From NCBI GenBank assembly GCA_031553675.1, contig JAVBLF010000064.1:1-38827 (forward strand): 38,827 nucleotides of DNA, in the 5' to 3' direction. A program made the position numbers and the translations under genes. The notes beneath the pieces are model-generated. The model saw only the letters and a program-made list of their open reading frames with translations, did not search any database and had not been told where the DNA came from. The DNA is from JAVBLF01 sp031553675. GTDB taxonomy: Bacteria; Bacillota; Clostridia; Christensenellales; CALWSW01. Of this stretch, positions 1 to 7,715 are shown in pieces (position 1 is the stretch's first letter; each line of letters opens with the position of its first letter).

Positions 1-403
1 GCATCTATCCGGCAAATATTCCGCTCTGCCGCGTCAGCGCCTCCTAGCAGAATTTCTTCGATTATGCGTCGTCGGCGCTTCCTTGCATAACGAAAGATTT
101 GCTCGGATACCTCCCGAAAGCGGGTTTCCGGACGGGTCTAATCCAAACGCACCTGGAGTCAGACAAACGTTGCATACTCTACAAAGGTAATATTGTAGAT
201 TTTTGCATTCATGGAATACGTAAACATATCAATTCTGTCTGTAAACCGTGCTTCTTCATTATATCTCCATCGCAGGCAAAAATCCAGTCGTTTCCCAAAA
301 ATTCCGAATATCACAATGCGCCCGCGCGTTTGTGGGTGGCGAGAATTTGCCAAAACCATCGACGACTCCCATTTTGCACACCGCCCGCAGCGATGCACGA
401 TTT
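1..403. other. Left-edge stretch without a convincing gene
   Basis: No reading frame here has a good ribosome-binding site together with a recognisable protein; the short frames present are ordinary open stretches. The composition is more AT-rich than the genes to the right. The only structure I see is a perfect inverted repeat, TCTACAA at 178-184 and TTGTAGA at 193-199 around an 8-base loop, which could be an operator or a weak hairpin. The neighbour to the left lies outside the window. Confidence 0.5.
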
Positions 404-435
404 TTGCTTTCAAATGGGGCCGTTTGTGCTATGAT
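404..435 (+). promoter_or_regulatory. Probable sigma-A promoter of the thioesterase-leuA unit
   Basis: An extended -10 element, TGC followed by TATGAT (430-435), lies about 43 bases before the thioesterase start. The -35 is weak: TTGCTT at 404-409 is 20 bases away and TTTCAA at 408-413 is 16 bases away. Extended -10 promoters often tolerate a poor -35. Confidence 0.5.
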
Positions 436-477
436 GGGCTAGAAATGTGTACCGCAATCGACGGAGGAGAGTGAATC

Positions 478-1227
478 ATGGCAAACCCGGGCGAATACGT
501 CTGCGAGCGCGTGCTCAAGGCGATCGACGTCGACATCGGAAACCATTGGAAGGCGAGCGCCATCTTTGCCGCCGGACAGGAGATCGCGGGCGCGCACAGC
601 CAGATCCTGCATTGCGCGCGGGACGAGCTCGCCGCGCAGGACGCTTTTTTTGTGCTGATGCGGCAGACGCTCCGCATGGAGCGCTACCCATCCTTTGGGG
701 ATCGCGTCCACGTCACGACCTGGGCCTTTCTCGAACGGACGGTATTCCCGCGCTGTTTCGCGTTTTGCGACGACGACGGCCGCCTCTTGGGAACGCTTTC
801 GACGATCTGGATGCTCTGCTCACTGTCCGATCGCAAAATTCTCAACCCCTCCGCCTTCGGGATCGCGATCCCCGCCACCGATCAGCCGCCACTCGAAAAA
901 CCTGGCAAGCTCCGCTTCGAAGGGGAACCCGACGCCGTCTTTCCGCGCATCAGCCAATACAGCGACATGGATTACAACGGACACGTCAACAACACGCGCT
1001 ACGCCGATTGGGTCTGCGACCTCTTCGATCCGCAGCGCTTTTGCGAAAACAGGCTTGCCGAACTCCAGATCAACTACGTCGCCGAGCTGCGCGGCCGCGA
1101 AGCACTGACGCTTTCGCTGCGCGAAGAGGGCGCGCGCTTTTCCGTCCTCGGCAAAAGCGATGCCGACGGGCACACGATCTTTCAGGCGGCGGGACGCTGG
1201 GATGAACAGAGGGGGAACGCGACATGA
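478..1227 (+). CDS. Acyl-ACP thioesterase (FatA/FatB-like)
   Basis: Predicted to hydrolyse acyl-acyl carrier protein and release free fatty acid in the cytosol. At 249 residues it has the length of bacterial members of the acyl-ACP thioesterase family, built from two hot-dog domains. The clearest mark is the second-domain motif D-M-D-Y-N-G-H-V-N-N-T-R-Y at residues 163-175, which holds the Asn and His typical of the active site. The start ATG has a GGAGGAG site 7-10 bases upstream. The last codons overlap the next gene in an ATGA (1224-1227), so it is translationally coupled to leuA. That pairing is unusual and may only reflect co-expression. Family assignment is firm; chain-length preference cannot be read from sequence. 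Confidence 0.9.
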   Translation: MANPGEYVCERVLKAIDVDIGNHWKASAIFAAGQEIAGAHSQILHCARDELAAQDAFFVLMRQTLRMERYPSFGDRVHVTTWAFLERTVFPRCFAFCDDDGRLLGTLSTIWMLCSLSDRKILNPSAFGIAIPATDQPPLEKPGKLRFEGEPDAVFPRISQYSDMDYNGHVNNTRYADWVCDLFDPQRFCENRLAELQINYVAELRGREALTLSLREEGARFSVLGKSDADGHTIFQAAGRWDEQRGNAT

Positions 1228-2735
1228 ACAAGCCACAACTGATCGTTTTCGATACGACCCTGCGCGACGGCGAACAGACGCCGGGCGTCAACCTCAACCT
1301 TTCGGAGAAACTCGAGATCGCGCGCCAACTCGAAAAGCTGGGCGTCGATGTGATCGAGGCCGGCTTTCCGGCCTCATCGCCGGGCGATTTCGAGTCGGTC
1401 AAAGCGATCGCCCAACGCGCGAAATGTGGCGTGGCGGCGCTCTGCCGCTGTGTTGACGGCGATATCGAGCGCGGCTGGGAAGCGCTTCGAGGGAGCGTGA
1501 AACCCCGCCTCCACCTCTTTTTGGCGACCTCGCCCATTCACATGGAGTACAAGCTCAAAAAGACCCCCGACGAAGTGTTCGACATCGCCGTCCGCGCCGT
1601 CACAAAAGCCAAGAGCCTCTGCGCCGACGTCGAGTTCTCCTGCGAGGACGCCAGTCGCAGCGACCCCGCTTTCCTTCACCGCATCGTCGAAGCCGTGATC
1701 GACGCCGGCGCGACGACAGTCAACATCCCCGACACCGTCGGCTACGCCATGCCGGGCGAGTTCGGCGCGCTGATCCGCGGCATCCGCGAAAAGGTCCCGA
1801 ACATCGACAAAGCCATTCTCAGCGTCCACTGCCACGACGACCTCGGCGTCGCCGTCGCCAACACGCTGTCCGCCGTCCAAAACGGTGCGCGCCAAGTCGA
1901 ATGCACGATCAACGGCATGGGTGAGCGCGCGGGCAATTGTTCGCTCGAAGAAGTCGTCATGTCGATCGTCACCCGACCCGACGTCTACGATTGCCGCAGC
2001 GCCATCGACACGACTCGCATCACCCGCGCCAGCCGCAAAGTGTCCCAACTCACCAGCGTGCCGATCGCCGTCTGCAAGGCCATCGTCGGCCCCAACGCCT
2101 TCGCGCACGAATCGGGCATCCACCAGCACGGCATGCTCGCCAACCCCATGACTTACGAGATCATGACGCCACAATCGGTCGGCAAAACCGAATCGGCCAT
2201 GGTGCTCGGCAAACACTCCGGCCGCCACGCCTTTTCCGAACGGCTGCGCACCCTCGGTTACGAACTGTCGCCCGCCGAGATCGACGACGCCTTCGCGCGC
2301 TTCAAAGAGTTGGCCGACCGCAAAAAGACCATCACGGACGACGACATCGAAGCCCTGCTCACGACCGAGCAATCCGACGTCCCCGAAGTCTACAGCCTCG
2401 ATTCCTTCCAGATCCAGACTGGCAACAAGATCAAGTCCCTCGCCAGCGTGTCGCTCCACCACCAAGAAAGCCTCTTGACCGAAGCCGCAATGGGCGACGG
2501 CCCGATCGACGCGGCCTACCACGTCGTCGAACGCGTGACCGGCCGCGCCTGGCCCCTCGCCAGCTACGACATCAAGGCCGTGACCGAAGGCGAGGACGCG
2601 CTGGGCGAAGTGACGGTCCGCGTCCGCGCCGGAAAGCGCCTCTACACCGGCAGGGGTCTGGCTTCTGACATCATCGAGGCCTCGATCCGCGCCTACCTCA
2701 ACGCGATCAACCGTGCGCTGTCGGACAACGCTTGA
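1224..2735 (+). CDS. leuA: 2-isopropylmalate synthase
   Basis: Condenses acetyl-CoA with 2-ketoisovalerate, the first committed step of leucine synthesis. The N-terminal TIM barrel starts with TTLRDGEQTPG (residues 11-21, catalytic R14 and metal ligand D15). The metal site continues with HCHDD at 202-206 and the GMGERAGN block ending in N238. The motif NAFAHESGIHQHG near residues 291-303 follows. The C-terminal part from about residue 370 matches the LeuA regulatory domain that binds leucine in this family, so feedback inhibition is likely. Length (503) is typical. It starts in a 4-base overlap with the thioesterase. It is separated from leuC by a terminator and a new promoter, so leuA and leuCDB need not be made in equal amounts. 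Confidence 0.97.
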   Translation: MNKPQLIVFDTTLRDGEQTPGVNLNLSEKLEIARQLEKLGVDVIEAGFPASSPGDFESVKAIAQRAKCGVAALCRCVDGDIERGWEALRGSVKPRLHLFLATSPIHMEYKLKKTPDEVFDIAVRAVTKAKSLCADVEFSCEDASRSDPAFLHRIVEAVIDAGATTVNIPDTVGYAMPGEFGALIRGIREKVPNIDKAILSVHCHDDLGVAVANTLSAVQNGARQVECTINGMGERAGNCSLEEVVMSIVTRPDVYDCRSAIDTTRITRASRKVSQLTSVPIAVCKAIVGPNAFAHESGIHQHGMLANPMTYEIMTPQSVGKTESAMVLGKHSGRHAFSERLRTLGYELSPAEIDDAFARFKELADRKKTITDDDIEALLTTEQSDVPEVYSLDSFQIQTGNKIKSLASVSLHHQESLLTEAAMGDGPIDAAYHVVERVTGRAWPLASYDIKAVTEGEDALGEVTVRVRAGKRLYTGRGLASDIIEASIRAYLNAINRALSDNA

Positions 2736-2739
2736 GTAC

Positions 2740-2773
2740 GCGCTTTTTGAAAAAAGCTGCGCAAAAACTTTCG
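2740..2773 (-). repeat. Short dispersed A/T-cored palindrome, copy A
   Basis: Read on the minus strand this stretch has the layout AAAGTTTTTGC, a few bases, CTTTTTTCAAAAAG. The same layout appears on the plus strand at 4257-4290. The core GCTTTTT/AAAAAGC can form a hairpin. Both copies sit in an intergenic gap beside a terminator hairpin in the leu region. Confidence 0.5.
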
Positions 2774-2782
2774 TACTGCCCC

Positions 2783-2827
2783 GAAACCCCCGCCACCTTC
2801 AAGGCGGGGGTTTCGATGTATTTTTTT
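2783..2827 (+). terminator. Rho-independent terminator after leuA
   Basis: Perfect 12-bp stem GAAACCCCCGCC (2783-2794) with GGCGGGGGTTTC (2803-2814), an 8-base loop, then a run of seven T at 2821-2827. The T run is offset by six bases from the stem but the hairpin is very stable. Confidence 0.85.
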
Positions 2828-2846
2828 GCAAGATTCGAAAAGCTGC

Positions 2847-2876
2847 CTGACGGGAGCGATTGTGATGTTGTACAAT
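2847..2876 (+). promoter_or_regulatory. Probable promoter of leuCDB
   Basis: CTGACG (2847-2852), an 18-base spacer and TACAAT (2871-2876) make a reasonable sigma-A promoter between the leuA terminator and the leuC start. No T-box or attenuator leader is visible in the 45 bases that follow. Confidence 0.5.
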
Positions 2877-2921
2877 GGAGATATTGAATGGGATTGATTT
2901 TGCGATAGGGAGGGCAAACGC

Positions 2922-4178
2922 ATGGGCATGACGATGACGCAGAAAATTTTGGCGGCCAAGGCGGGACGGGATTCCGTGGTCGCTGGGGACTTGATCGAAT
3001 GCCGCCTGGACCTCGTTTTTGCCAACGACATCACGGCGCCCGTCGCGATCGATGAGTTCGCGAAAATGGGCGTCGATCGGGTATTCGATCCGGCCAAGGT
3101 GCTGATGATTCCCGATCACTTTACGCCGAACAAGGACATCGCGGCGGCGCGCCTCGCGAAACACACCCGCGACTTCGCCGCCAAGATGGGGACCGAATAC
3201 TTCGAAGTGGGGCGCTGTGGCATCGAGCACGTCTTCATTCCCGAACAGGGCTACATCGTCCCGGGCGACGCCGTGATCGGCGCCGACAGCCACACCTGCA
3301 CCCACGGCGCGCTCGGCGCCTTTGCGACGGGCGTCGGTTCGACCGACATGGCGGCAGGCATGGCGACGGGAACGGCGTGGTTCAAGGTGCCCGAAGCCAT
3401 CCGCGTGGCGATCGAAGGCGAGAAAGCGCCCTTTGTCTCCGGAAAGGATGTCATTCTGCATCTGATCGGGTTACTCGGCGTCGACGGTGCGCGCTACCAG
3501 TCGATCGAATTTGCCGGACACATCGCCGCGCTGAGCATGAACGATCGCTTCACGATCGCGAACATGGCGATCGAAGCCGGTGCCAAAAACGGCATCTTTC
3601 CCGTCGATGCGCTCACGACGGCCTACCTCGCCGGACGGACAGAACGCCAAGGGGTCGCGTATGAAGCCGACCCGGACGCCGTGTATATGCGTGAGCTGAC
3701 GATCGACCTTTCGACGCTGGAGCCGACCGTCGCATACCCGCACCTGCCCGAACACACGAAACCCATTTCCGAGGCCGCACAGGAAGGCATCGCGATCGAT
3801 CAGGTCGTCATCGGCTCCTGCACGAACGGCCGCATGGAGGACATGCGGGCGGCGGCGGACATCCTGTGCGGCAAGAGCGTCGCGCCGAGCGTGCGCTGCA
3901 TCGTCATCCCTGGGACACAAGACGTTTGGATGCAATGCGTGCACGAAGGCTTGATGGACGTGTTCGTTGCGGCGGGTTGCGCCGTTTCGACGCCGACCTG
4001 CGGACCTTGCTTGGGCGGGCACATGGGCGTCCTGGCCGAAGGGGAGCGCTGCGTTTCGACGACCAACCGCAATTTCGTCGGCCGCATGGGACATCCCAAG
4101 AGCGAAGTCTACCTGGCATCCCCCGCCGTCGCCGCTGCTAGCGCGATCACAGGCTTTTTAAGCGACCCGCGCAAATAG
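2922..4178 (+). CDS. leuC: 3-isopropylmalate dehydratase large subunit
   Basis: Iron-sulfur subunit of isopropylmalate isomerase, which converts 2-isopropylmalate to 3-isopropylmalate together with LeuD. The three cysteines expected to hold the 4Fe-4S cluster are visible: C300 in IGSCTNGR, and C360 and C363 in CGPCLGGHMG. The active-site motif ADSHTCTHGALGAFATGVGS occupies 121-140. At 418 residues it is the shorter LeuC/HacA type found in many Clostridia and archaea rather than the roughly 470-residue enterobacterial form. The ATG at 2922 has AGGGAGGG seven bases upstream; ATGs at 2928 and 2934 lack that spacing. Partner leuD follows 143 bases downstream. Confidence 0.96.
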   Translation: MGMTMTQKILAAKAGRDSVVAGDLIECRLDLVFANDITAPVAIDEFAKMGVDRVFDPAKVLMIPDHFTPNKDIAAARLAKHTRDFAAKMGTEYFEVGRCGIEHVFIPEQGYIVPGDAVIGADSHTCTHGALGAFATGVGSTDMAAGMATGTAWFKVPEAIRVAIEGEKAPFVSGKDVILHLIGLLGVDGARYQSIEFAGHIAALSMNDRFTIANMAIEAGAKNGIFPVDALTTAYLAGRTERQGVAYEADPDAVYMRELTIDLSTLEPTVAYPHLPEHTKPISEAAQEGIAIDQVVIGSCTNGRMEDMRAAADILCGKSVAPSVRCIVIPGTQDVWMQCVHEGLMDVFVAAGCAVSTPTCGPCLGGHMGVLAEGERCVSTTNRNFVGRMGHPKSEVYLASPAVAAASAITGFLSDPRK

Positions 4179-4205
4179 CGCCGGAACCCTGCACCACACC
4201 CCATC

Positions 4206-4238
4206 GGAATGGCTGCCCTGATCGGGGGCAGCCATTCC
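4206..4238 (+). terminator. Strong hairpin between leuC and leuD
   Basis: Perfect 12-bp stem GGAATGGCTGCC (4206-4217) with GGCAGCCATTCC (4227-4238). It is not followed directly by a T run; the nearest is six T at 4262-4267. It may be an RNA-stabilising or processing hairpin that sets the leuC to leuD ratio, or a weak terminator. Confidence 0.5.
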
Positions 4239-4256
4239 GGGGAGCCGAAGGCTGCC

Positions 4257-4290
4257 AAAAGTTTTTTGCTACTTTTTTCAAAAAAGTAGA
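4257..4290 (+). repeat. Short dispersed A/T-cored palindrome, copy B
   Basis: AAAAGTTTTTTGC followed by a perfect inverted repeat, CTACTTTTTT (4269-4278), one base, AAAAAAGTAG (4280-4289). It matches the minus-strand reading of 2740-2773. It lies just before the leuD ribosome-binding site. Confidence 0.55.
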
Positions 4291-4306
4291 AGAGAAAAAA
4301 GAAAAA

Positions 4307-4313
4307 AAGGAGG
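4307..4313 (+). promoter_or_regulatory. Ribosome-binding site that fixes the leuD start
   Basis: AAGGAGG ends eight bases before the ATG at 4322. The in-frame GTG at 4313 overlaps this site, so it cannot be the start it would otherwise offer. Confidence 0.85.
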
Positions 4314-4321
4314 TGCCCCCG

Positions 4322-4816
4322 ATGAAAGGCACGGTCCACAAATACGGCGACCACGTCGATACCGACGTGATCATCCCGGCACGCTTCCTCAACGAGCCAG
4401 ACCCCCAAAGCCTGGCGGCGCACTGCATGGAGGATCTCGATCCGAGCTTTGCCGCGCGCGTGCAGGCGGGCGACATCGTGGTCGGCGGCGTCAACTTCGG
4501 CTGCGGATCGAGTCGGGAGCACGCGCCGATCGCGCTTAAGGCGGCAGGCGTGAGCTGCGTCGTCGCCAAGAGCTTTGCGCGGATCTTCTATCGCAACGCG
4601 ATCAACATCGGCTTGCCGGTGCTGGAGTGTCCCGAAGCAGCAGAAACGGCGCAGGCGGGCGATCGGCTCGACATCGACTTGGAGGCGGGTCACATTTTGA
4701 ACGAGACGCGCGGCGAAAGCTATGTGGCGGCGGCGTTCCCGCCCTTTATGCGATCGATCATGGAAGCCGGCGGACTCGTCGCGCACGTTCGGGCGCGCAT
4801 GGAGGGCAGCCGATGA
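4322..4816 (+). CDS. leuD: 3-isopropylmalate dehydratase small subunit
   Basis: Small, swivelling subunit of isopropylmalate isomerase; it closes over the LeuC active site. It is 164 residues, normal for the LeuD partner of the short LeuC type. The substrate-loop motif GCGSSREHAPIALK is clear, as are the N-terminal HVDTDVIIPARF segment and the FYRNAINIGLP segment. I chose ATG 4322 rather than GTG 4313 because of the spacing of the AAGGAGG site. The stop overlaps the leuB start as ATGA (4813-4816), so the two are translationally coupled. Confidence 0.96.
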   Translation: MKGTVHKYGDHVDTDVIIPARFLNEPDPQSLAAHCMEDLDPSFAARVQAGDIVVGGVNFGCGSSREHAPIALKAAGVSCVVAKSFARIFYRNAINIGLPVLECPEAAETAQAGDRLDIDLEAGHILNETRGESYVAAAFPPFMRSIMEAGGLVAHVRARMEGSR

Positions 4817-5892
4817 AGCGCTACCGGATCGCGGCGTTGCCGGGCGACGGCATCGGCCCGGACGTGACGCGCGAAGCTTTGCTGGTCTTGGAGGCGGCGG
4901 GGGAGCGGTTTGGCTTCCGCTGCGACGTGCGCGAGGCCTTGATCGGCGGGTGCGCGATCGACATTTTGCGGGAACCGCTGCCGGGCGGTACGCTCGAAAT
5001 CTGTCTCGACAGCGACGCCGTGCTGATGGGCGCGGTCGGCGGGCCGAAGTGGGACGCCTTGCCGGGCGCCCAGCGGCCGGAAGCCGGTTTGTTGCGCATT
5101 CGATCGGAGCTCAAGCTCTTTGCGAATCTCAGGCCAGCGATCGTGTTCGGGCCGCTGCGAAGTGCGTCGCCGCTGAAAGAGGCGCTGTTGGGGGACGGAT
5201 TGGATCTGCTGATCGTGCGCGAGCTGACGGGCGGCATCTACTTCGGGCCGCGCGGACGGGGCGGCGATGGGGACGAGACGATCGCCTACGACACGGAGCA
5301 ATACAAGAAGAGTGAGATCGTCCGGATCGGGCGCGTGGCGTTCGAGGCGGCGCGGAAGCGTTCCAAGCGACTCTGTTCGGTTGACAAGGCGAATGTGCTG
5401 GAGTCGTCGCGGCTCTGGCGCGAGACGATGAACGCGCTTGCGGGGGATTACCCCGACGTCGCGCTCAGCCACCTGTACGTCGACAACGCCGCCATGCAGC
5501 TCGTCTGCGCGCCCCGGCAATTCGACACGATCGTCACGTCGAACCTCTTCGGCGACATTTTGTCGGATGAGGCGTCGCAGATCGCGGGGTCGATCGGGAT
5601 GCTGCCGTCGGCGTCTTTGGGGGCGGGGACGCTCGGACTCTACGAACCCGTACACGGCGCAGCGCCCGACATCGCCGGGAAAGACGTCGCAAATCCCTTG
5701 GCGGCGATCCTGTCGGCGGGCATGATGCTGCGGCATTCGCTGGGGGAAACCGAAGCGGCGGACGCCGTCGAGGCTGCGGTCGCAGCCGTGATCGACGACG
5801 GTTTCCGCACGATCGACATTGCGAAGGACGGACGAAGCGCGATCGGAACGCGGGCGATGGGCCAGCGGGTGCGAGAAGCGCTCGCGACATAG
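4813..5892 (+). CDS. leuB: 3-isopropylmalate dehydrogenase
   Basis: Oxidises and decarboxylates 3-isopropylmalate to 2-ketoisocaproate with NAD. Family marks in order: LPGDGIGPDV near residues 9-18; GAVGGPKWD in the seventies to eighties; the substrate arginines in LRIRSELKLFANLRP; ELTGGIYFG; and YVDNAAMQLV with NLFGDILSDEAS for the metal-binding aspartates. It is 359 residues, the usual length. The frame is open upstream to 4627, but the true start is ATG 4813, with GGAGGG at 4801-4806 and the ATGA overlap with leuD. It ends facing the small minus-strand gene at 5981-6112, with a terminator between them. Confidence 0.97.
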   Translation: MKRYRIAALPGDGIGPDVTREALLVLEAAGERFGFRCDVREALIGGCAIDILREPLPGGTLEICLDSDAVLMGAVGGPKWDALPGAQRPEAGLLRIRSELKLFANLRPAIVFGPLRSASPLKEALLGDGLDLLIVRELTGGIYFGPRGRGGDGDETIAYDTEQYKKSEIVRIGRVAFEAARKRSKRLCSVDKANVLESSRLWRETMNALAGDYPDVALSHLYVDNAAMQLVCAPRQFDTIVTSNLFGDILSDEASQIAGSIGMLPSASLGAGTLGLYEPVHGAAPDIAGKDVANPLAAILSAGMMLRHSLGETEAADAVEAAVAAVIDDGFRTIDIAKDGRSAIGTRAMGQRVREALAT

Positions 5893-5903
5893 CGCCGGAC
5901 AAC

Positions 5904-5942
5904 AAAAAGGGAGCGGACGATCCGAAACGCGATCGCCCGCTC
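5904..5942 (-). terminator. Terminator of the small minus-strand gene, possibly two-way
   Basis: Inverted repeat GAGCGGACGATC (5911-5922) with GATCGCCCGCTC (5931-5942), 11 pairs and one mismatch. Read on the minus strand it is followed by CCTTTTTG (T run opposite 5904-5908), so it best fits the 43-residue gene. On the plus strand it ends leuB without a good T run. Confidence 0.7.
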
Positions 5943-5980
5943 GATTTGGGGTAGCTGGGGGAGTTGTCGTCGGTTGTGCG

Positions 5981-6112
5981 TTACTTGCTGGAGCCGGGGT
6001 GGTCTTGGTACACGCCCTGGGACATGTGTTCGCGCTCGCCCATGCCCTGCGTGTCAGGGTTGGCTTTGTTCTTGGCGTTCGACTTGTTGGCGTTGTTCTT
6101 GTTCTTCGCCAT
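5981..6112 (-). CDS. 43-residue Lys/Asn-rich small hydrophilic protein
   Basis: Begins MAKNKNNANKSNAKNKAN and ends QGVYQDHPGSSK. The first 18 residues are almost only K, N and A; the second half is polar with a short YQDHPGSS tail. There is no signal peptide or membrane segment. The start has GAGGTGA five bases upstream (opposite 6118-6124), and a terminator follows the stop, so it looks like a complete gene. Composition and size recall the minor small acid-soluble spore proteins (SspN/SspP/SspO-like), which fits a spore former, but I see no diagnostic motif. A role in spores is therefore a guess. It could also be a nucleic-acid-binding small protein. No clear sigma-A promoter is visible upstream. 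Confidence 0.65.
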   Translation of the reverse strand: MAKNKNNANKSNAKNKANPDTQGMGEREHMSQGVYQDHPGSSK

Positions 6113-6244
6113 TTACATCACCTCACACCAACAGTCTTGGCAAAAGCGGTCTTTTCATACCAAAAGAATGATCAAAAAATGGCTTTCGCGAGCCGATTTT
6201 AGAAAAATTAAATTTCGCGCGGGACTGATTCAGTGGCTCCCCCA

Positions 6245-6273
6245 TTGCCAGCCGATCCCGATGCGACTATACT
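6245..6273 (+). promoter_or_regulatory. Sigma-A promoter of the aminotransferase
   Basis: TTGCCA (6245-6250), exactly 17 bases, then TATACT (6268-6273). It lies 60 bases before the aminotransferase start. Confidence 0.8.
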
Positions 6274-6333
6274 GGGTAGGACAGACAGCGGGACTTTGTT
6301 CCGCGCGTGCGAAGAGACGAAAGGACTACTGCG

Positions 6334-7512
6334 ATGCGAAATTACGAATTTTCCCACAACATGGCTCCGCTCACCGGGAGCGCCATTCGCGCCATTTTTG
6401 CGTTGCTCGCCGATCCCAAGATCATTTCGCTGGCCGGCGGCAATCCTTCACCGCGCACCTTTCCGAAAGAAGACATCGCGCGCATCTCCGAGACGCTCGT
6501 CAAGGAAAAGGGCGACGTCCTCTTGCAGTACGGTGTGACGAACGGCTACCAGCCTTTTAAAGAAGACGCCGTCGCGATCAACAAGACGAAGGGCATCGAA
6601 TCGACGGTGGACAACATCCTCGCGCTGACGGGGTCTTCGCAGGGGATCGAATTGACGACGAAGATCTTCTGCAACCCCGGCGACACCATCCTCGTCGAAG
6701 ACCCGAGCTTTTTGGGCGCGCTCCAGACCTTCCGCAGCTACGGCACCAAGCTCGTCGGCGTCAAGATGCTCGAAGACGGCGTCGATCTCGACGACCTCGA
6801 AAGCAAGATGAAGGCGCACCAGCCGAAGTTCTTCTACGTGATCCCGACCTTCCAGAATCCGTCGGGCAAGACGACCTCGCTCGAACGGCGCAAGGCGATC
6901 CTGGCCCTCGCCAAGCAGTACGACGTGCTCATCCTCGAAGACGATCCCTACGGCGAGCTGCGCTTTGAGGGCGAGGCCATCCCCTGCATCAAAACGCTGG
7001 ATACCGACGGACAGGTCATTCTGCTCAACAGCTTTTCCAAGACGATCAGCCCTGGCCTGCGCGTCGGCTACATGACGGCCGATCCTGCCATCATCGCCAA
7101 GGCTGGCATCGGCAAGCAGGGCATGGACACCCACACGAACAACCTCGCCCAGGCGACGGTGTCCGAGTTCTGGCGCGAGGGGCTCTACCCGAAGCACGTC
7201 GCGAGCGCCATCGAATTCTACCGCCCCCAGCGCGACGCCATGCTGGCCGCGATCGAAACATACTTCCCGAAGGACGCGGTCTACACCAAGCCCAACGGCG
7301 GCCTCTTCGTCTGGGTGGATCTGAATGCGTCTTACAACGCGACCGAGCTCTTCAAAGCGGCGATCGACGCGGGCGTCGCCTATGTGCCCGGCACGCACTT
7401 CTTCGCCGACAACGGCCACGACAACACGCTCCGCCTCAACTTCTCGCTGCCCAGCGTCGAGCAGATCGAGCGCGGCTGCGAGATCCTCGGCGGCCTGCTG
7501 CAAAACGCGTAA
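6334..7512 (+). CDS. PLP-dependent aminotransferase, class I/II
   Basis: A fold-type I aminotransferase of the 2-aminoadipate/aromatic aminotransferase group (the stand-alone relative of MocR C-terminal domains). The start region MRNYEFSHNMAPLTGSAIR and the ISLAGGNPSP motif at 31-40 are typical of that group. DDPYGELRF at 203-211 holds the Asp and Tyr that contact the cofactor. The Schiff-base lysine is K236 in NSFSKTISPGLRVGY. It is 392 residues, complete. ATG 6334 has AAGGA eight bases upstream; an in-frame GTG at 6307 has no site. It is a single-gene unit with its own promoter and terminator. Substrate is not readable from sequence; a branched-chain, aromatic or 2-aminoadipate donor are all possible. 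Confidence 0.88.
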   Translation: MRNYEFSHNMAPLTGSAIRAIFALLADPKIISLAGGNPSPRTFPKEDIARISETLVKEKGDVLLQYGVTNGYQPFKEDAVAINKTKGIESTVDNILALTGSSQGIELTTKIFCNPGDTILVEDPSFLGALQTFRSYGTKLVGVKMLEDGVDLDDLESKMKAHQPKFFYVIPTFQNPSGKTTSLERRKAILALAKQYDVLILEDDPYGELRFEGEAIPCIKTLDTDGQVILLNSFSKTISPGLRVGYMTADPAIIAKAGIGKQGMDTHTNNLAQATVSEFWREGLYPKHVASAIEFYRPQRDAMLAAIETYFPKDAVYTKPNGGLFVWVDLNASYNATELFKAAIDAGVAYVPGTHFFADNGHDNTLRLNFSLPSVEQIERGCEILGGLLQNA

Positions 7513-7517
7513 AGAGC

Positions 7518-7542
7518 AAAGTGGCCGAAAGGCCACTTTTTT
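7518..7542 (+). terminator. Rho-independent terminator after the aminotransferase
   Basis: AAAGTGGCC (7518-7526), GAAA tetraloop, GGCCACTTT (7531-7539), then T to 7542. Confidence 0.92.
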
Positions 7543-7654
7543 GATGGGGTGGGTGTAACAGGGCGCGCAAACGCGTTGAAAGAAGGGCGGGAAGCGGTTT
7601 TTTCAAGGAAACGACGCGTTTCGACAGGGGGGAGGGCGTTGCGCGAACGCGGGT

Positions 7655-7682
7655 TTTTTGGTACGATATAAAGTGGTATACT
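7655..7682 (+). promoter_or_regulatory. Probable tyrS promoter
   Basis: TATACT (7677-7682) is a good -10, 33 bases before the start. The -35 is only TTTTTG (7655-7660), 16 bases upstream. A second possibility is TTGCGC (7639-7644) with TACGAT (7662-7667). There is no T-box leader, although tyrS often has one in Firmicutes. Confidence 0.5.
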
Positions 7683-7715
7683 CTGAAAAAGCAGGCAGAA
7701 AGACGAGGGATCGAC

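Noticed and set aside
99..434. 111-residue frame at the left edge
   Set aside because: No ribosome-binding site, no family, and mixed codon use.
4627..4812. N-terminal extension of leuB
   Set aside because: It lies within leuD in another frame; ATG 4813 has the ribosome-binding site and ATGA overlap.
7543..7715. T-box leader before tyrS
   Set aside because: The gap is too short and lacks the conserved T-box sequence and antiterminator.
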